Source of the DNA: a bacterium
Lineage (GTDB): Bacteria; SZUA-182; DTGQ01
DNA length: 64,000 nt
Assembly (NCBI GenBank): GCA_023512255.1
Contig: JAILZY010000010.1
Location: 4,693-68,692 of the forward strand
Direction of reading: 5' to 3'
The notes under the pieces were generated by a model. It saw only the letters and a list, made by a program, of their open reading frames with translations, made no database searches and was not told the DNA's origin. This document shows, piece by piece, positions 18,575-28,339 of the stretch; position 1 is the first letter of the stretch; each line of letters begins with the position of its first letter. The position numbers and the translations under genes are program-made.

Positions 18575-21500
18575 TCAATGACGATTTGAACTCAATGATG
18601 AATAAAGTGATTTATAGAGCCAGTTTGCCCAAAGGTCGTTTGGAGTCCCTGATAATGAGAAATTTGAGAGCCCAGGATAAGAGTTTGACAAGTTGTACAG
18701 GCCGCTATTAGCGTCATATAACCAGTTGGATAGCCAGTTTGATAGGTTGCTGTAAGGAGATAGGGAGCTAGTTGATGACCACAAGAAGCTGTACGATGGC
18801 CACGAGCTTAAGCTATACGATGGCCACGAGCTTAAGCTGTACGATGGCCACGAGCTCAAATCATACGAAGCTGGCCACCAGCTTGAGCTATAGGCTGTTC
18901 GCCAGTCTGCATCATACAACGACCACCAGTTTGAGCTATACCAAGGCCAGCTCAAGGCGGGGTAAATCGGCTGAGTGGTAGGAGTAGTAGGGGTAGAAGG
19001 AGTAGACGGAGTGGAAGGAGTAGACGGAGGAGAAGAGGGGCCGGCAGGAGCGGCCTGAGTTTTGAAAGAGCTGGTTCTAGCCGCACTCAGCCGATTGCCG
19101 GAAATATCTGTCGCTCCCTCATCAATCTTGATCTGATAAGTAGTGTTTGGGGCTAGCTTTGACTTTGGGGCCACAAAGGTAATCGAGGTCAGGTCCGGCG
19201 ATAGCTTGACTGTGAAGTTTGGATCATCCGGGCTGATGGTAACGTTAGCCAGCAAAGAGGCCCAATCCATCGGCTCACTGAAGGTAACAGTCAGCTCCTG
19301 TGATAAGCTGACCTCGGTGGCATTGGGATTGGGCGTAATATTGACCACGATCGGAGGCGTAATATCTAACCTGCTGACCCCGCTATCTGTGCCAAACCAT
19401 AAGTTTCCATAGGCATCCTGCTGAATGCACCTTATCTGATCAGTCTGTGAAGAGGATGGAGTTGTAAGATTAGGAAAGCTTCTCCAGAAATTCCAATCAG
19501 TGGTAGCCAAGACCCCAGCATCAGTAGCAAACCAGTACCGCTCGCCCGGATAGTTTTGGCCAGCTAGGGAATAGATCTCATTGACCGCGCCGTCCAGCGG
19601 GGCAGCTATCTTCGACCATCGGCCATTTTGATATCGATACGCGCCTTCTCCGGTAGCTACCCAAAGGGTGTTTTCCACCGGGTCAAAGGTGAGCGAGTTA
19701 ATGGTTAGCCCATAGGCGATAAAGGGGAAGAAAGATCTATCCTGGGTTGAGTTATAAATCAGTTTACCGGCTGCATTAAATTTATAGATATCCCCCCAGA
19801 TGGTAGCCAACCAGATATTGCCTTTATCGTCCGGGGCCGCGGCCTTAACCCAATTATCGCTTAGACCTGAATTGATGTCGAACACAACTTGCCACTGCTG
19901 ATCGTACAGCTTGAGGAGGCCATGATTTTGGGTGGCTACCCACACGCCACCGTTAGGATCAATCGAAAGATCATGAATCGGATCATCAGGCAGCCCGTTT
20001 TCTCCCCTGGGGAAGAACTTGACCACTGCCCCCTTGGCTGGATCAAACTTGACCACCCCGCTTCCGCCGCTACTGCTGCCGTCTTGTGGCTGAGTGCAGA
20101 GCCACAGATACCCTTGCCGATCCACAGCCAGGCGGGTAATGAAATTACTGGGCAGGCCGTGTTGTACGGTATATGGGTGGCTCATCCAGTCGGTCCAAAA
20201 ATCAGGCTCTTGTGAATTACCTTGAGTCTTGGGAGCATAGGTGAATAACCCAGCTCCCAGGGTGGCTATCCAGAGTCTGCCGCTATTGTCCAAGGCAAGA
20301 TCAGATACTGGCTTATTGATCTGAAAATGGGTCCAGCCCTGATTACATATCATGTAGCCGAAATTAGCCTCCAGGCTGTTTGGGGATGCTGCTTGGTCTT
20401 TAGCAGTTATTTTAACGAAAATCCACTGATTGTTTTTAAAGGGAATAGCTGGAGTGTAGGAGATAGTGTATCCCTGCGCATCGGCAGCAGTAATGATTGC
20501 TTTGGCGGTTACATCAACTCCATTCACTATAAGTCGCAAGGAGCTTGGATCTACTCCTGTTTCAAAATCGCTGACCGTATAGGTAAAGGTAGCCTTGGCC
20601 GGGATACAGGATTGGTTAGGAGGGGTAGAGCTGGCTATGAATGGCTTGCAGGAGTCCTCAGTATAGAGGAAATAGCTGCGTTCTGTCCTATGGCCAGCCT
20701 GATCGCTGACCTCAATCCTGATCGGGATAATGGTCGAGCACTCAAAAGGCGTCTTAGGTTGGTAGCTTAGGGTAAGCCCCTGGGGAGTGTCAGAAATGGT
20801 AGCTGCCTCGGTAACGTTTTGCCCATCGACGAAAAACTGGATAGAGGACCTGTCAAGTTCAGCGAAAAGAGCCTTGATATTCAAAGTAATTTTTGGGCTA
20901 GTCGGCACATTCACAGAATTAGGTGCTGGATTTATGGCCTCGATGATAATGGGCTTGAGAGCCTGGCTGTCTCCTCCAGCAGGTAAGGCTTCACCATTGG
21001 CCGCACTACTGCCACCACCAGGGGGGGGGAGGACATTGCTGCCGCCGCTAGCCGAGCTATCGGATGAGGCGGGAGCACCACCACTAGCGCCACTTCCGCC
21101 AGCCGGAAGATCACCGGCTGGTGCGCCGCCGCCAGATCCTGGGCTGCCGCTATCAGAGCCTGTTATATTCATCTGGTAGACCTTGGGGATAAATTGGGCA
21201 GCCTGATTAAAAGAGATAGCCATTCCATTGCTCAGGGCATCTTTAGTATTATAGGAATACTGTCTGGCTATCTGATCGTGATACTTTAGGCCGACTGTGG
21301 CCCAAGCCCCACGGCTTGAGCGCGTGCTCCCCGTATCCACATCTTTATACTGGAAGACAATCTCGCCGCTTTCCTCATACAGGATGGCCTCGAAGGTAAC
21401 GGTATCTGAGCTAATTTCGCCGCTGTAGTGGCGCATGGGAATCTCACGCCACTCGACAATCAGCCGGGCTGGTTTATTGGCCCTATCGACGAGGTAGCAG

Positions 21501-21934
21501 ATGGTACCTGCGGCCGAGGGGTCAAGATCGGTCCACAGGGGAGCAATAATATCACTGGGATTTCCGGCACGGGCCTTGTTAGGATCGAGCAAATCAGCCA
21601 GCGGTTCATTTCCCCACTTGGTAGCATCGTTATTGCCGAAGGTGATATAACCGTTCGAGGAGATGGTAATTCGAGTCAGCGGCTCCCCGAAGAAATAAAA
21701 TCGAAATCCAAGGTTTTCAAGATCAATTGATTGACAATCATCATCTCCTAAGGGCAGAATAACTTTTGCTGGCTGTGACCATACCTCTATCCATTCATAT
21801 GGATATGGGTTGCTGCCTGCCACTGCTGCCGCCGCAGACTGCACTCCGATTGAGGAACATCCTAGGGGCAAGCTCCAAAAGAATAGAGTTAAGAGTATGA
21901 AACAACAGATATTTTTTAATAATCTAACCTTCAT
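18575..21934 (-). CDS. Large secreted lipoprotein with Ig-like and beta-propeller domains and a Trp/Tyr/Ser tail
   Basis: The 1119-residue precursor starts with a signal peptide ending in the lipobox LPLGCSS, so the mature protein is probably a lipid-anchored envelope or surface protein. In order it has: a nidogen-like beta domain (about 40-250, with ITISSNGYITFG), a Gly/Ser/Ala/Pro linker (about 265-330), two Ig-like domains with a Cys pair (about 335-525), a propeller of two-component-regulator type repeats such as LWIATLGAGLFTY and GGVWVATQNHGLLKL (about 535-865), an SbsA-like Ig domain (about 868-965), a Pro/Thr/Ser linker, and a C-terminal tail of about 150 residues made of Trp, Tyr, Ser and Leu (repeat SSWPSYSL). 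It shares strand with the downstream cytochrome modules. The function is unknown; adhesion or surface scaffolding is an inference. Confidence 0.75.
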   Translation of the reverse strand: MKVRLLKNICCFILLTLFFWSLPLGCSSIGVQSAAAAVAGSNPYPYEWIEVWSQPAKVILPLGDDDCQSIDLENLGFRFYFFGEPLTRITISSNGYITFGNNDATKWGNEPLADLLDPNKARAGNPSDIIAPLWTDLDPSAAGTICYLVDRANKPARLIVEWREIPMRHYSGEISSDTVTFEAILYEESGEIVFQYKDVDTGSTRSSRGAWATVGLKYHDQIARQYSYNTKDALSNGMAISFNQAAQFIPKVYQMNITGSDSGSPGSGGGAPAGDLPAGGSGASGGAPASSDSSASGGSNVLPPPGGGSSAANGEALPAGGDSQALKPIIIEAINPAPNSVNVPTSPKITLNIKALFAELDRSSIQFFVDGQNVTEAATISDTPQGLTLSYQPKTPFECSTIIPIRIEVSDQAGHRTERSYFLYTEDSCKPFIASSTPPNQSCIPAKATFTYTVSDFETGVDPSSLRLIVNGVDVTAKAIITAADAQGYTISYTPAIPFKNNQWIFVKITAKDQAASPNSLEANFGYMICNQGWTHFQINKPVSDLALDNSGRLWIATLGAGLFTYAPKTQGNSQEPDFWTDWMSHPYTVQHGLPSNFITRLAVDRQGYLWLCTQPQDGSSSGGSGVVKFDPAKGAVVKFFPRGENGLPDDPIHDLSIDPNGGVWVATQNHGLLKLYDQQWQVVFDINSGLSDNWVKAAAPDDKGNIWLATIWGDIYKFNAAGKLIYNSTQDRSFFPFIAYGLTINSLTFDPVENTLWVATGEGAYRYQNGRWSKIAAPLDGAVNEIYSLAGQNYPGERYWFATDAGVLATTDWNFWRSFPNLTTPSSSQTDQIRCIQQDAYGNLWFGTDSGVSRLDITPPIVVNITPNPNATEVSLSQELTVTFSEPMDWASLLANVTISPDDPNFTVKLSPDLTSITFVAPKSKLAPNTTYQIKIDEGATDISGNRLSAARTSSFKTQAAPAGPSSPPSTPSTPSTPSTPTTPTTQPIYPALSWPWYSSNWWSLYDADWRTAYSSSWWPASYDLSSWPSYSLSSWPSYSLSSWPSYSFLWSSTSSLSPYSNLSNWLSNWLYDANSGLYNLSNSYPGLSNFSLSGTPNDLWANWLYKSLYSSLSSNRH
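18783..18880 (-). repeat. 30-bp coding tandem repeat (SSWPSYSL units)
   Basis: Three near-identical 30-base units, each containing ACGATGGCCACGAGCTTAAG on the plus strand, encode repeated Ser-Ser-Trp-Pro-Ser-Tyr-Ser-Leu segments in the lipoprotein tail. More divergent units continue to about 18950. The units are almost identical at the DNA level, which points to recent expansion. Confidence 0.85.
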
Positions 21935-22128
21935 AGCGCTTCCTCCCGTTTACCTTTGTTTTATTAACTGTTCATTATTTTATTCTTTGTCTATCTAAAT
22001 TTTTTCTAATATAAATTTTAATCATATTTTTGAGTTTAATCGTATTCAAGTTATTTGTACTGAGAGAAATTTCTATCTGGAGTGTTACCAAGGTCTGCGT
22101 TAGTGCAAGAGAGGAGTGGTCGGAAAAC

Positions 22129-22163
22129 ACCCTGGGGCTTCTGTCCGTCAGAAACCCCAGGGT
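22129..22163 (-). terminator. Terminator-like hairpin after the first cytochrome gene
   Basis: ACCCTGGGG and CCCCAGGGT pair over 9 bp and continue, after one mismatch, with TTCTG/CAGAA around a TCCGT loop. On the minus strand it is followed by TGTTTTCC. It lies 85 bases past the cytochrome stop and probably ends that transcript. The rest of the 313-base gap (21935-22247) is AT-rich; I see no sigma-54 motif for the lipoprotein gene in it. Confidence 0.6.
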
Positions 22164-22247
22164 ATGCTTGGCAGAATCAGGCCCTTTTAGAGAATGGGTG
22201 CCCGCAACTACGACTCAAAAATCGAAAATCAACATCAAGCTCAGTCA

Positions 22248-24518
22248 TTAGAATTGATCATGACAAGCCCGGCACATGTTACTGCCCGGTGCTTCCGAAT
22301 AATTATCCTGAACGAGCAATTGGCCATGTTTGCCTTTCTGTCCTGGAGCGGGACGTGGCTCTCCGGTAATGGTTCCATCCCAGGCGGTTGCGGCTGCATG
22401 GACATTATGGCAGGTCAGACACAGCACACCATCTGTAGCTGTATTGTTTCCAGCAGTAATCCCCAGCGGGGAGCCGCTCTTTCCGCCATAAAATTGTTTT
22501 GGAAATGCCGTGCAGGTATTGCGTCCATTGGGAACCTTATCAGCTCCAACCGGATGAGTCGTCCCCTGAGCCATTGGGTCAGGATTAGTTGCCGTGCAGT
22601 GGCATTGCTCGCAGTAGCCATTAGCCTCGTACGGGGAGGCCTTGTCATTTTCGCTCAACCGATACAAGTAAGGCGGTTTGGTATTGATATGGACATCATG
22701 GCAGGTGCCGCAGAAGATCTGTCCATCGACTGTGCCGTAATCATCCATGACTCCGCCTGCTGAACCAGGCTTGCCATCGGCTTTTAGGAATTTTGGAACA
22801 CCAACACCTCCGGCGGAAATTATATTCTCGCGGGTATTGAAGCTGACCGGTTTGCAGGCAAAACGGTGACTTTGCCGACCGGTTGTATTCAGGAGAGAGC
22901 CGTTTTTCTCATAACTGCCGACAATATTAGAATTACCATGACAGCCGTAGCACATGGCTTCATAGCGGTCAAGAGGATCGGGTCTTAAGGCAATGTCTCC
23001 CTGGCTTCCCCAATTCAGTTCTTTGGCTGGAACCCTCATCAGGGCGTCAATATCAGCGCGCAGAGGAGACACAACCTTCATGTCTCTTGGATCATCCTTG
23101 TCATTGGAATGGATAAAATGGCAGAACATACAGCCGCCGCATTTAACCACCTTTTCTCCTCTAGCAGATGTGGCCTTGAAGGTTCTGGTAACCCGGTTCT
23201 TCGGATCGGTTCTGGTTTTAAAATGCAGCCCGCCATTGGCTTCAAGCATTGCCCGGCTTTTCGGATGCTTAGGATCGTTATGGCAATATTCGCACAGGGC
23301 AGTATCATCATCTTTAAAAGATGCGTAACGCAGGAAGCTCGGATTGCCCTCTATCTCAGAGGTATGGGCTCCGTGGCAAGAGGTGCAGCCGAAGATCTGC
23401 TGATCGAAAGAAGCAGAGGAACCATCTGCGTAGGAGCCGTCTAGTTTAAAAATAAGACCATTCCCCGGTAGTTTTCCTTCATGGCATCCAGAGACTCCGC
23501 AGGAGGTCTTAGCCCACCGCTGGCCCAGTGGGTGGTGAGCACGGTTTGCTTGCAATTTTGGAGCATTTGGCCAAGTAGTAGTTGACAGGTGGCAGGAGGT
23601 ACACTTTTGTGATTCATAGATCACACTTGAAGCCCCGGCATTCCTTAATACTGTCTTGAATCCTGGGTCGGCTGTTCCAAAGGTGAAGACTCCCAGCGGT
23701 TCCAGCCTATCGATGAATATCAAAGCATCATTTTCAGGATTTTGAGTATCATGATATCCATCATGGGGACGGTGGCAGGCTTCACACTGAGGATCGGTCG
23801 CTTCACCAGAGTGGATATGGACGAGGGGCCTACCATTAATGTCTTTGGCCTTGCTAGCTTTTGGGTGGCATTGGCGGCAGAATTGCCTTCGGTCATGAGT
23901 TTCTCCCGCACTGGCAGTTGTTGAATTCAGCCGCAGATAATCACCATGCCCTGATTCATCCTTGTTTGGCTGCTTGTGGGGATTGTGGCAGGAGCCGCAA
24001 TAGAAACCCTCGGTTTTTGAGAAGGGAAAGCCGATAACCTCAGCCTCTCTGCTTCCATCTCCTTCGGTGGTGCTGATATAGCTGGTTCCTCCATCTGCAT
24101 TGGGTTGAAATCTGGCCCCCATGACATGGTTGGCACTGCCTCCCAAGAAAACATTACCATTGGCATTATTCAGATCACTGAATCTGCCTCCATATTGGCC
24201 GGTTCCCTTCATCCGCAACCCAGATTCAATCTGGGGAAAATCTTTATTACCCTGATAGTGGCAGCTGGCACACAGGTCTTTGACCGTTGTCTGCTTCCCC
24301 TGGACTTCTCCTCGTGCCCAGATTCTGGCCCCTTTTCCAGCGTGAGGGATGTGGCAGTTGGCGCAAACCTGCTTGGTTGATCCTGAGACCTCACACAGGT
24401 GCCCGTTGTAGGGTGTTTGCTTTGATCCATCGACTGCGTAAGCTGTGGGGGAACAGCAGAACAAGATAAATAGACAAATTCCGAAAAAAGATAGTCTCGC
24501 TTTTAGTCTTTTATTCAT
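22248..24518 (-). CDS. Secreted multihaem c-type cytochrome, 15 haem motifs (doubled-CXXCH type)
   Basis: The start was set at ATG 24518, which has GAGGGG 8 bases upstream and begins a signal peptide (MNKRLKARLSFFG...SPTAYA). The annotated frame extends 27 codons further up without support. The 756-residue precursor has 14 CXXCH motifs plus one CX4CH (CGVSGCH), predicting up to 15 haems. Paired motifs such as YCGSCHNPH and VCANCHIPH are typical of the doubled-CXXCH family. There is no membrane anchor apart from the signal, so it is periplasmic or extracellular. It lies 243 bases downstream of an NHL protein gene, an arrangement repeated at 26-29 kb. A role in electron transfer is certain for the family; extracellular transfer is inferred. 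Confidence 0.92.
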   Translation of the reverse strand: MNKRLKARLSFFGICLFILFCCSPTAYAVDGSKQTPYNGHLCEVSGSTKQVCANCHIPHAGKGARIWARGEVQGKQTTVKDLCASCHYQGNKDFPQIESGLRMKGTGQYGGRFSDLNNANGNVFLGGSANHVMGARFQPNADGGTSYISTTEGDGSREAEVIGFPFSKTEGFYCGSCHNPHKQPNKDESGHGDYLRLNSTTASAGETHDRRQFCRQCHPKASKAKDINGRPLVHIHSGEATDPQCEACHRPHDGYHDTQNPENDALIFIDRLEPLGVFTFGTADPGFKTVLRNAGASSVIYESQKCTSCHLSTTTWPNAPKLQANRAHHPLGQRWAKTSCGVSGCHEGKLPGNGLIFKLDGSYADGSSASFDQQIFGCTSCHGAHTSEIEGNPSFLRYASFKDDDTALCEYCHNDPKHPKSRAMLEANGGLHFKTRTDPKNRVTRTFKATSARGEKVVKCGGCMFCHFIHSNDKDDPRDMKVVSPLRADIDALMRVPAKELNWGSQGDIALRPDPLDRYEAMCYGCHGNSNIVGSYEKNGSLLNTTGRQSHRFACKPVSFNTRENIISAGGVGVPKFLKADGKPGSAGGVMDDYGTVDGQIFCGTCHDVHINTKPPYLYRLSENDKASPYEANGYCEQCHCTATNPDPMAQGTTHPVGADKVPNGRNTCTAFPKQFYGGKSGSPLGITAGNNTATDGVLCLTCHNVHAAATAWDGTITGEPRPAPGQKGKHGQLLVQDNYSEAPGSNMCRACHDQF

Positions 24519-24607
24519 CTTTCGATCCCCTCTCTTCCATAAGCACTCTCTCCCAACCAAGGTTAAATATTGTTTATCACTCGAACCTAACATTAACAAA
24601 CCACTTT

Positions 24608-24723
24608 ATCACTTTTAAAATCACTTTTAAAATTCTAAAAATTGATCGCTGGTTAAGTTATCATTATCCCACTCCTTCCCTTAATCCTTATAGAATTATA
24701 TAGCCGTTTAATATAGCCGTTTA
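24608..24723 (-). repeat. Two tandem duplications in the NHL-cytochrome gap
   Basis: ATCACTTTTAAA is duplicated at 24608-24631 (period 12) and ATATAGCCGTTTA at 24698-24723 (period 13). They lie in the 243-base spacer between the NHL gene and its cytochrome. No promoter or terminator was recognised there, so the two genes may be one transcript. Confidence 0.8.
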
Positions 24724-24761
24724 TCAATCGCTACCTAAGCTAACGCTTATTTAAGGCTTAC

Positions 24762-25844
24762 TTATTTAAGATTTGTATCCTTAATGATATAAATCTGATT
24801 GACTTCCTGATCAGTCAGGTAAATGGTGTCATCACGGCCAATGAATATTCCAGTTGGCATCTTGAAATATATTTTGCCCTCTTTTCCATCCAGCCATTTG
24901 ATTGCACCAATAAATTTTCCATCCGGCCCAAATACCTGGATACACTTCAGTAGAAGATCGGTTACATAAGCCCGGCCTCGACGGTCGACACCGACTCCTG
25001 TCAGCCGAGAGAACTGACCAGCTCTTTCCCCGCTTTCACCTCCAATCTGAAAAAGCTCAGCTCCATCCGGCTGAAAAACCCGAACCCGGGCGCACATACC
25101 TTCAGGAACGAAGATCCGATTCTGATCATCAAAACAGACTATCCCAGGCGTACAAAACATACCCTGTTCCTTGCCTTTAAAATAGCGTAAAAATTTGCCA
25201 TGCAAGTCATAAATCCAGATATGGCCGTTTGAGGCATCACTGACATAAAGCTGATTACTCTTTTTATCAATGGCAATACAGCCGGGCGAGGCGTTTTGAT
25301 ATTTGTCATCTGGGGATAGAGCTGATTTAGAGGAAAATTCTTCTACAAACTCACCTCGAGGGGTAAAAACCAGGATTTTTTCCCGCTTGACATCACAGAT
25401 GTATACTTTGTCTTGGCTGTCTATGGCAATGCTGAACGGCTGGAGAAACTGCCCTGGCCCTTTTCCTTCCTTGCCGAATTTGGATAAGAATTTACCATCA
25501 CGGCTATAAATCAATACCTCGGAGGGGATATTTTTTAGGACATAGAGATCTCCTTGGGAATTCTGGACCATATGAATTATAATGCCGCTGCTTTTGCCGC
25601 CCACCGCGGCAGATGGTCCGGAATCGCCCATGGTCCCGATCAGCTTAACCGTCCTGTTTTCAACCTCCTGCTCCACGGTCTGCTCATCGGTGCGGTCGCT
25701 TGCTTTTTGTTTAGTCGCTTGCTCGCCGGCTACAGCCTGCTCTTTGGCTTCAGCCTTGGCCAGCGTAGGCCGTGGAGCAAGCAAAAAGTGGAGCAGCAGA
25801 CCACTCAGCAGGAAAATCCATAACATGGATGAAGATTTTTTCAT
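24762..25844 (-). CDS. Secreted NHL-repeat beta-propeller protein (module 1)
   Basis: A signal peptide (hydrophobic core LWIFLLSGLLLHFLLA, cleavage near TLAKA) is followed by a charged Gln/Glu/Lys linker of about 40 residues. A propeller of about six NHL blades (about 75-355) then follows, with units such as GPGQFLQPFSIAIDSQDKVY, FLRYFKGKEQGMF and GQFSRLTGVGVDRRG. NHL propellers bind proteins or ligands and are not enzymes by themselves. Genes of this type are found beside multihaem cytochromes in metal-reducing bacteria such as Geobacter. Its own sigma-54-type promoter lies about 190 bases upstream. It is homologous to the gene at 28326-29336. Confidence 0.88.
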   Translation of the reverse strand: MKKSSSMLWIFLLSGLLLHFLLAPRPTLAKAEAKEQAVAGEQATKQKASDRTDEQTVEQEVENRTVKLIGTMGDSGPSAAVGGKSSGIIIHMVQNSQGDLYVLKNIPSEVLIYSRDGKFLSKFGKEGKGPGQFLQPFSIAIDSQDKVYICDVKREKILVFTPRGEFVEEFSSKSALSPDDKYQNASPGCIAIDKKSNQLYVSDASNGHIWIYDLHGKFLRYFKGKEQGMFCTPGIVCFDDQNRIFVPEGMCARVRVFQPDGAELFQIGGESGERAGQFSRLTGVGVDRRGRAYVTDLLLKCIQVFGPDGKFIGAIKWLDGKEGKIYFKMPTGIFIGRDDTIYLTDQEVNQIYIIKDTNLK

Positions 25845-26034
25845 AATTTTTATCCCCCTCGAGGTTTTTCCTTTAATCGTAAATCATAAATCATAAATTT
25901 CCATTAATCGTAAAGATGGTTTAAGCCGATTTTTAGATTAGAAGCAGAGCGCCTTTTTGCCCTTGCTGTTTAACCATCACTATTTTTTTACACGTTTCTT
26001 TTTACACGAGCTTACACAGCATAACCTACAAAAA

Positions 26035-26050
26035 TGCAAAAGAAGTACCA
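26035..26050 (-). promoter_or_regulatory. Sigma-54 (-24/-12) promoter of NHL-cytochrome module 1
   Basis: The minus strand reads TGGTACTTCTTTTGCA, matching TGGCACG-N4-TTGCW with the GG and GC pairs correctly spaced 10 bases apart. ATGGTACTTCTTT is duplicated 24 bases upstream (26063-26075) without the -12 part. An inverted repeat ATCATTT/AAATGAT at 26129-26148 lies about 90 bases upstream and could be an activator site. The leader to the NHL gene is about 180 bases. The rest of the gap to 26308 is AT-rich with nothing else recognised. Confidence 0.75.
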
Positions 26051-26308
26051 TCCATATTTTTAAAGAAGTACCATACATCTTTTTATAGTGTTAAGGCAGA
26101 TGTCATGTTAAGCCCTAGGAAGCCAATGATCATTTATTTACAAATGATATACTGTTACATTATAATACGAAAGAAAACCCAATATCAACATCCAGGTTGC
26201 GAGGTTGCCGACAAAAAGAAAAGAAAGGGGTTTGTGGCTATTAGACATATATCGGTCATTTCAACAATAGAATATTACCTGAAAATAGAAATTACCTGGC
26301 TGGGACTC

Positions 26309-28339
26309 CTAAAGCATCCCATAATGGCAATTAAAACATAATCCGCTGCCATGCTCATACACTTGGCCTTGAAAGCTTCCACCAATGGCATTATCAATAA
26401 TTAAAAGTTTTCCGGCATTTAATCTTCCGCTTTGACTGATACCATCATGCCTAGTTACGGCTGAATGAACGCTGTGGCAGGACTGACAGGTGATATCTCC
26501 CTCCAGGGTATCATTTGATGTTTGCCCGCCAAACCCACCACTGAAGCCTGAGATAACATAGCCTTGAAAATTATCGCCAAATTGAACCGATTTTTGCTTC
26601 AGAGGCCTGTTGACCGGATGGGAGGATTCGCACTCGGCAGATGCGGGTTTGCTGGTATGGCAGGCGATGCACAGGGCAGAGCCAGAATAGTCCCGGGTTG
26701 CGTTCGGCTCTCGAAGGTAAGCTGTGCGCCGATCAATAAATTTCTCGGAGGAGCGGATAGGGGGCGAGTCCTGCCGGTGGACATTGTGGCAGCTTCCGCA
26801 CCAGATTCTCCCTTTCTCGACTCCGTAATCATTCTGACACTTTTTTTCCCAACCATCGGAAACAACCTGTTTCCCATCCCCAAAAGGATTAATAATATTG
26901 ATATTTTTGGAAGGCACTACATTAAACCGATGAGAGAAGTAATGGTCCTCTACATTATCGAGCAGCAGAGCATTTTTTTCATTGTCCGTATCTTTTGCTC
27001 CTACGATTTCGGCTCGTGAGTGGCAGCCGTAGCAGGCATCCTCGTAATCACGACTATCCTGATCCTGCAATTTGTCAGCCCACTGAAGATTTACTGGTGC
27101 AATCCGCATGATCACATCCACCGAAGCAGAGGAATTTTCTTGGTTAGCTCGCTCATCATCTGTCTGATATAGAGCCGCAGGATCATTCGGTGATTTATGG
27201 ATAGAGTGGCAGAATAGGCACTCATTTTCATTCTGGGGCGGCCCGATCGTGCGCCCGACCTGATAATGTCCGCGGCCTGGAGTGGATTCAAGATCACCGA
27301 CCGCTTTATCAGAATGGCAGGCAGCACAAAAGGCCCCGGGATGAGCCGGATCGTAGTTGCTGATAATTTGCGGGTTGAGATACTTATCATTAGTGCCCTG
27401 ATGAGGATCATGGCAGGATTTGCAATACAGCTCTCCCTGAGGGGAGAGTGGGCCAGATGCGGTCTTCTGATGTCCTTCGACTGTAGCCTCAGCTCCTTTC
27501 CCCATCGGGTGGTGCTCATACCGGACCAGGCAATCATCGCCATTCAGCGGAGCGTTTAGCGCCCCCTCACCCCCCCCTTGAGCTCGATGGCAGCCGTAGC
27601 AGCTAGCTGCATAAGAGTCAGCCACAGGATCGGAAAATTCGCTAACATTAGGGACTGCTCTGAAGGGGATGCTGCTTTCAGTCTTAATGATCTTTTTCCC
27701 TCGATTGGGGGAATAATGCGGAGTATGACAGTCAAAGCAGCCATCTTTGGTTCCATGCCCCTTGGCCTTACCCTGAACCAGGGGAGCGTGGCATTGGATA
27801 CAAAATTCATAATGCTTTTGTGAGGTAGTTTTGATTAAACCAGGCACTGACTCCCGCAGGTAATCGCCCCCCTCAAAGGGATCGGTATGAGGATTATGAC
27901 AGCTTCCACAATAAAATCCATCTCCTCCCTCCTTAGGCCGCAGGGGAAAGGTTTCACCCCACTCTTTGCGGGTTACCGCCGGACCATTAATTAGAGCATT
28001 GGCTCCCATGGGATGATCATTACCTTCCTCAATGAATATATAATCCCTAGCTCCGAAAAGATGAGTACCATGACAGGTGCTGCACAGTCTTTTTGTTCCG
28101 GTAAACTCACCACTTGCCGCCCTAGCCCACAGAAGGTCATCAGCGGCATGGTGAGGCAGATGACAGGCTCCGCACGGATCTTCCGGTACACACCAGGCAT
28201 GAGGCCCATTCAGCGCCCAGGCGAACTGAAAGCCGAAGACGACCAGCAGGAGGGAAATAATAAGGCCTATTATCCCTTTCGAAATACCTATACCGATTAT
28301 CCACCGGAGAGCGATTCTCAGAAAACTACTTCGATACAT
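26309..28339 (-). CDS. Secreted multihaem c-type cytochrome, 14 haem motifs
   Basis: Fourteen CXXCH motifs are present, from PCGACH near the N-terminus to LCFNCH at the very end. Many are in paired form (YCGSCHNPH, WCGSCHNVH). I prefer ATG 28339 (MYRSSFLRIAL); an ATG at 28369 is also in frame but overlaps the NHL gene more. The signal peptide has the core IIGLIISLLLVVFGF and probable cleavage after FAWA. Overall layout, motif spacing and segments such as ACYGCHSRAEIVG and DVIMRIAPVNLQW match the cytochrome at 22-24.5 kb (MCYGCHGNSNIVG, DALMRVPAKELNW), so the two are paralogues. Its start overlaps the preceding NHL gene by 14 bases, showing translational coupling. Confidence 0.93.
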   Translation of the reverse strand: MYRSSFLRIALRWIIGIGISKGIIGLIISLLLVVFGFQFAWALNGPHAWCVPEDPCGACHLPHHAADDLLWARAASGEFTGTKRLCSTCHGTHLFGARDYIFIEEGNDHPMGANALINGPAVTRKEWGETFPLRPKEGGDGFYCGSCHNPHTDPFEGGDYLRESVPGLIKTTSQKHYEFCIQCHAPLVQGKAKGHGTKDGCFDCHTPHYSPNRGKKIIKTESSIPFRAVPNVSEFSDPVADSYAASCYGCHRAQGGGEGALNAPLNGDDCLVRYEHHPMGKGAEATVEGHQKTASGPLSPQGELYCKSCHDPHQGTNDKYLNPQIISNYDPAHPGAFCAACHSDKAVGDLESTPGRGHYQVGRTIGPPQNENECLFCHSIHKSPNDPAALYQTDDERANQENSSASVDVIMRIAPVNLQWADKLQDQDSRDYEDACYGCHSRAEIVGAKDTDNEKNALLLDNVEDHYFSHRFNVVPSKNINIINPFGDGKQVVSDGWEKKCQNDYGVEKGRIWCGSCHNVHRQDSPPIRSSEKFIDRRTAYLREPNATRDYSGSALCIACHTSKPASAECESSHPVNRPLKQKSVQFGDNFQGYVISGFSGGFGGQTSNDTLEGDITCQSCHSVHSAVTRHDGISQSGRLNAGKLLIIDNAIGGSFQGQVYEHGSGLCFNCHYGML

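Noticed and set aside
22180-22200. Possible sigma-54 site (GGCAGAATCAGGCCC) before the lipoprotein gene
   Set aside because: The minus-strand reading lacks the TTGC part and the flanking consensus, unlike the three accepted sites.
22194-22763. 189-codon plus-strand ORF opposite the cytochrome
   Set aside because: It is a shadow of the cytochrome gene, whose haem motifs and signal peptide are decisive.
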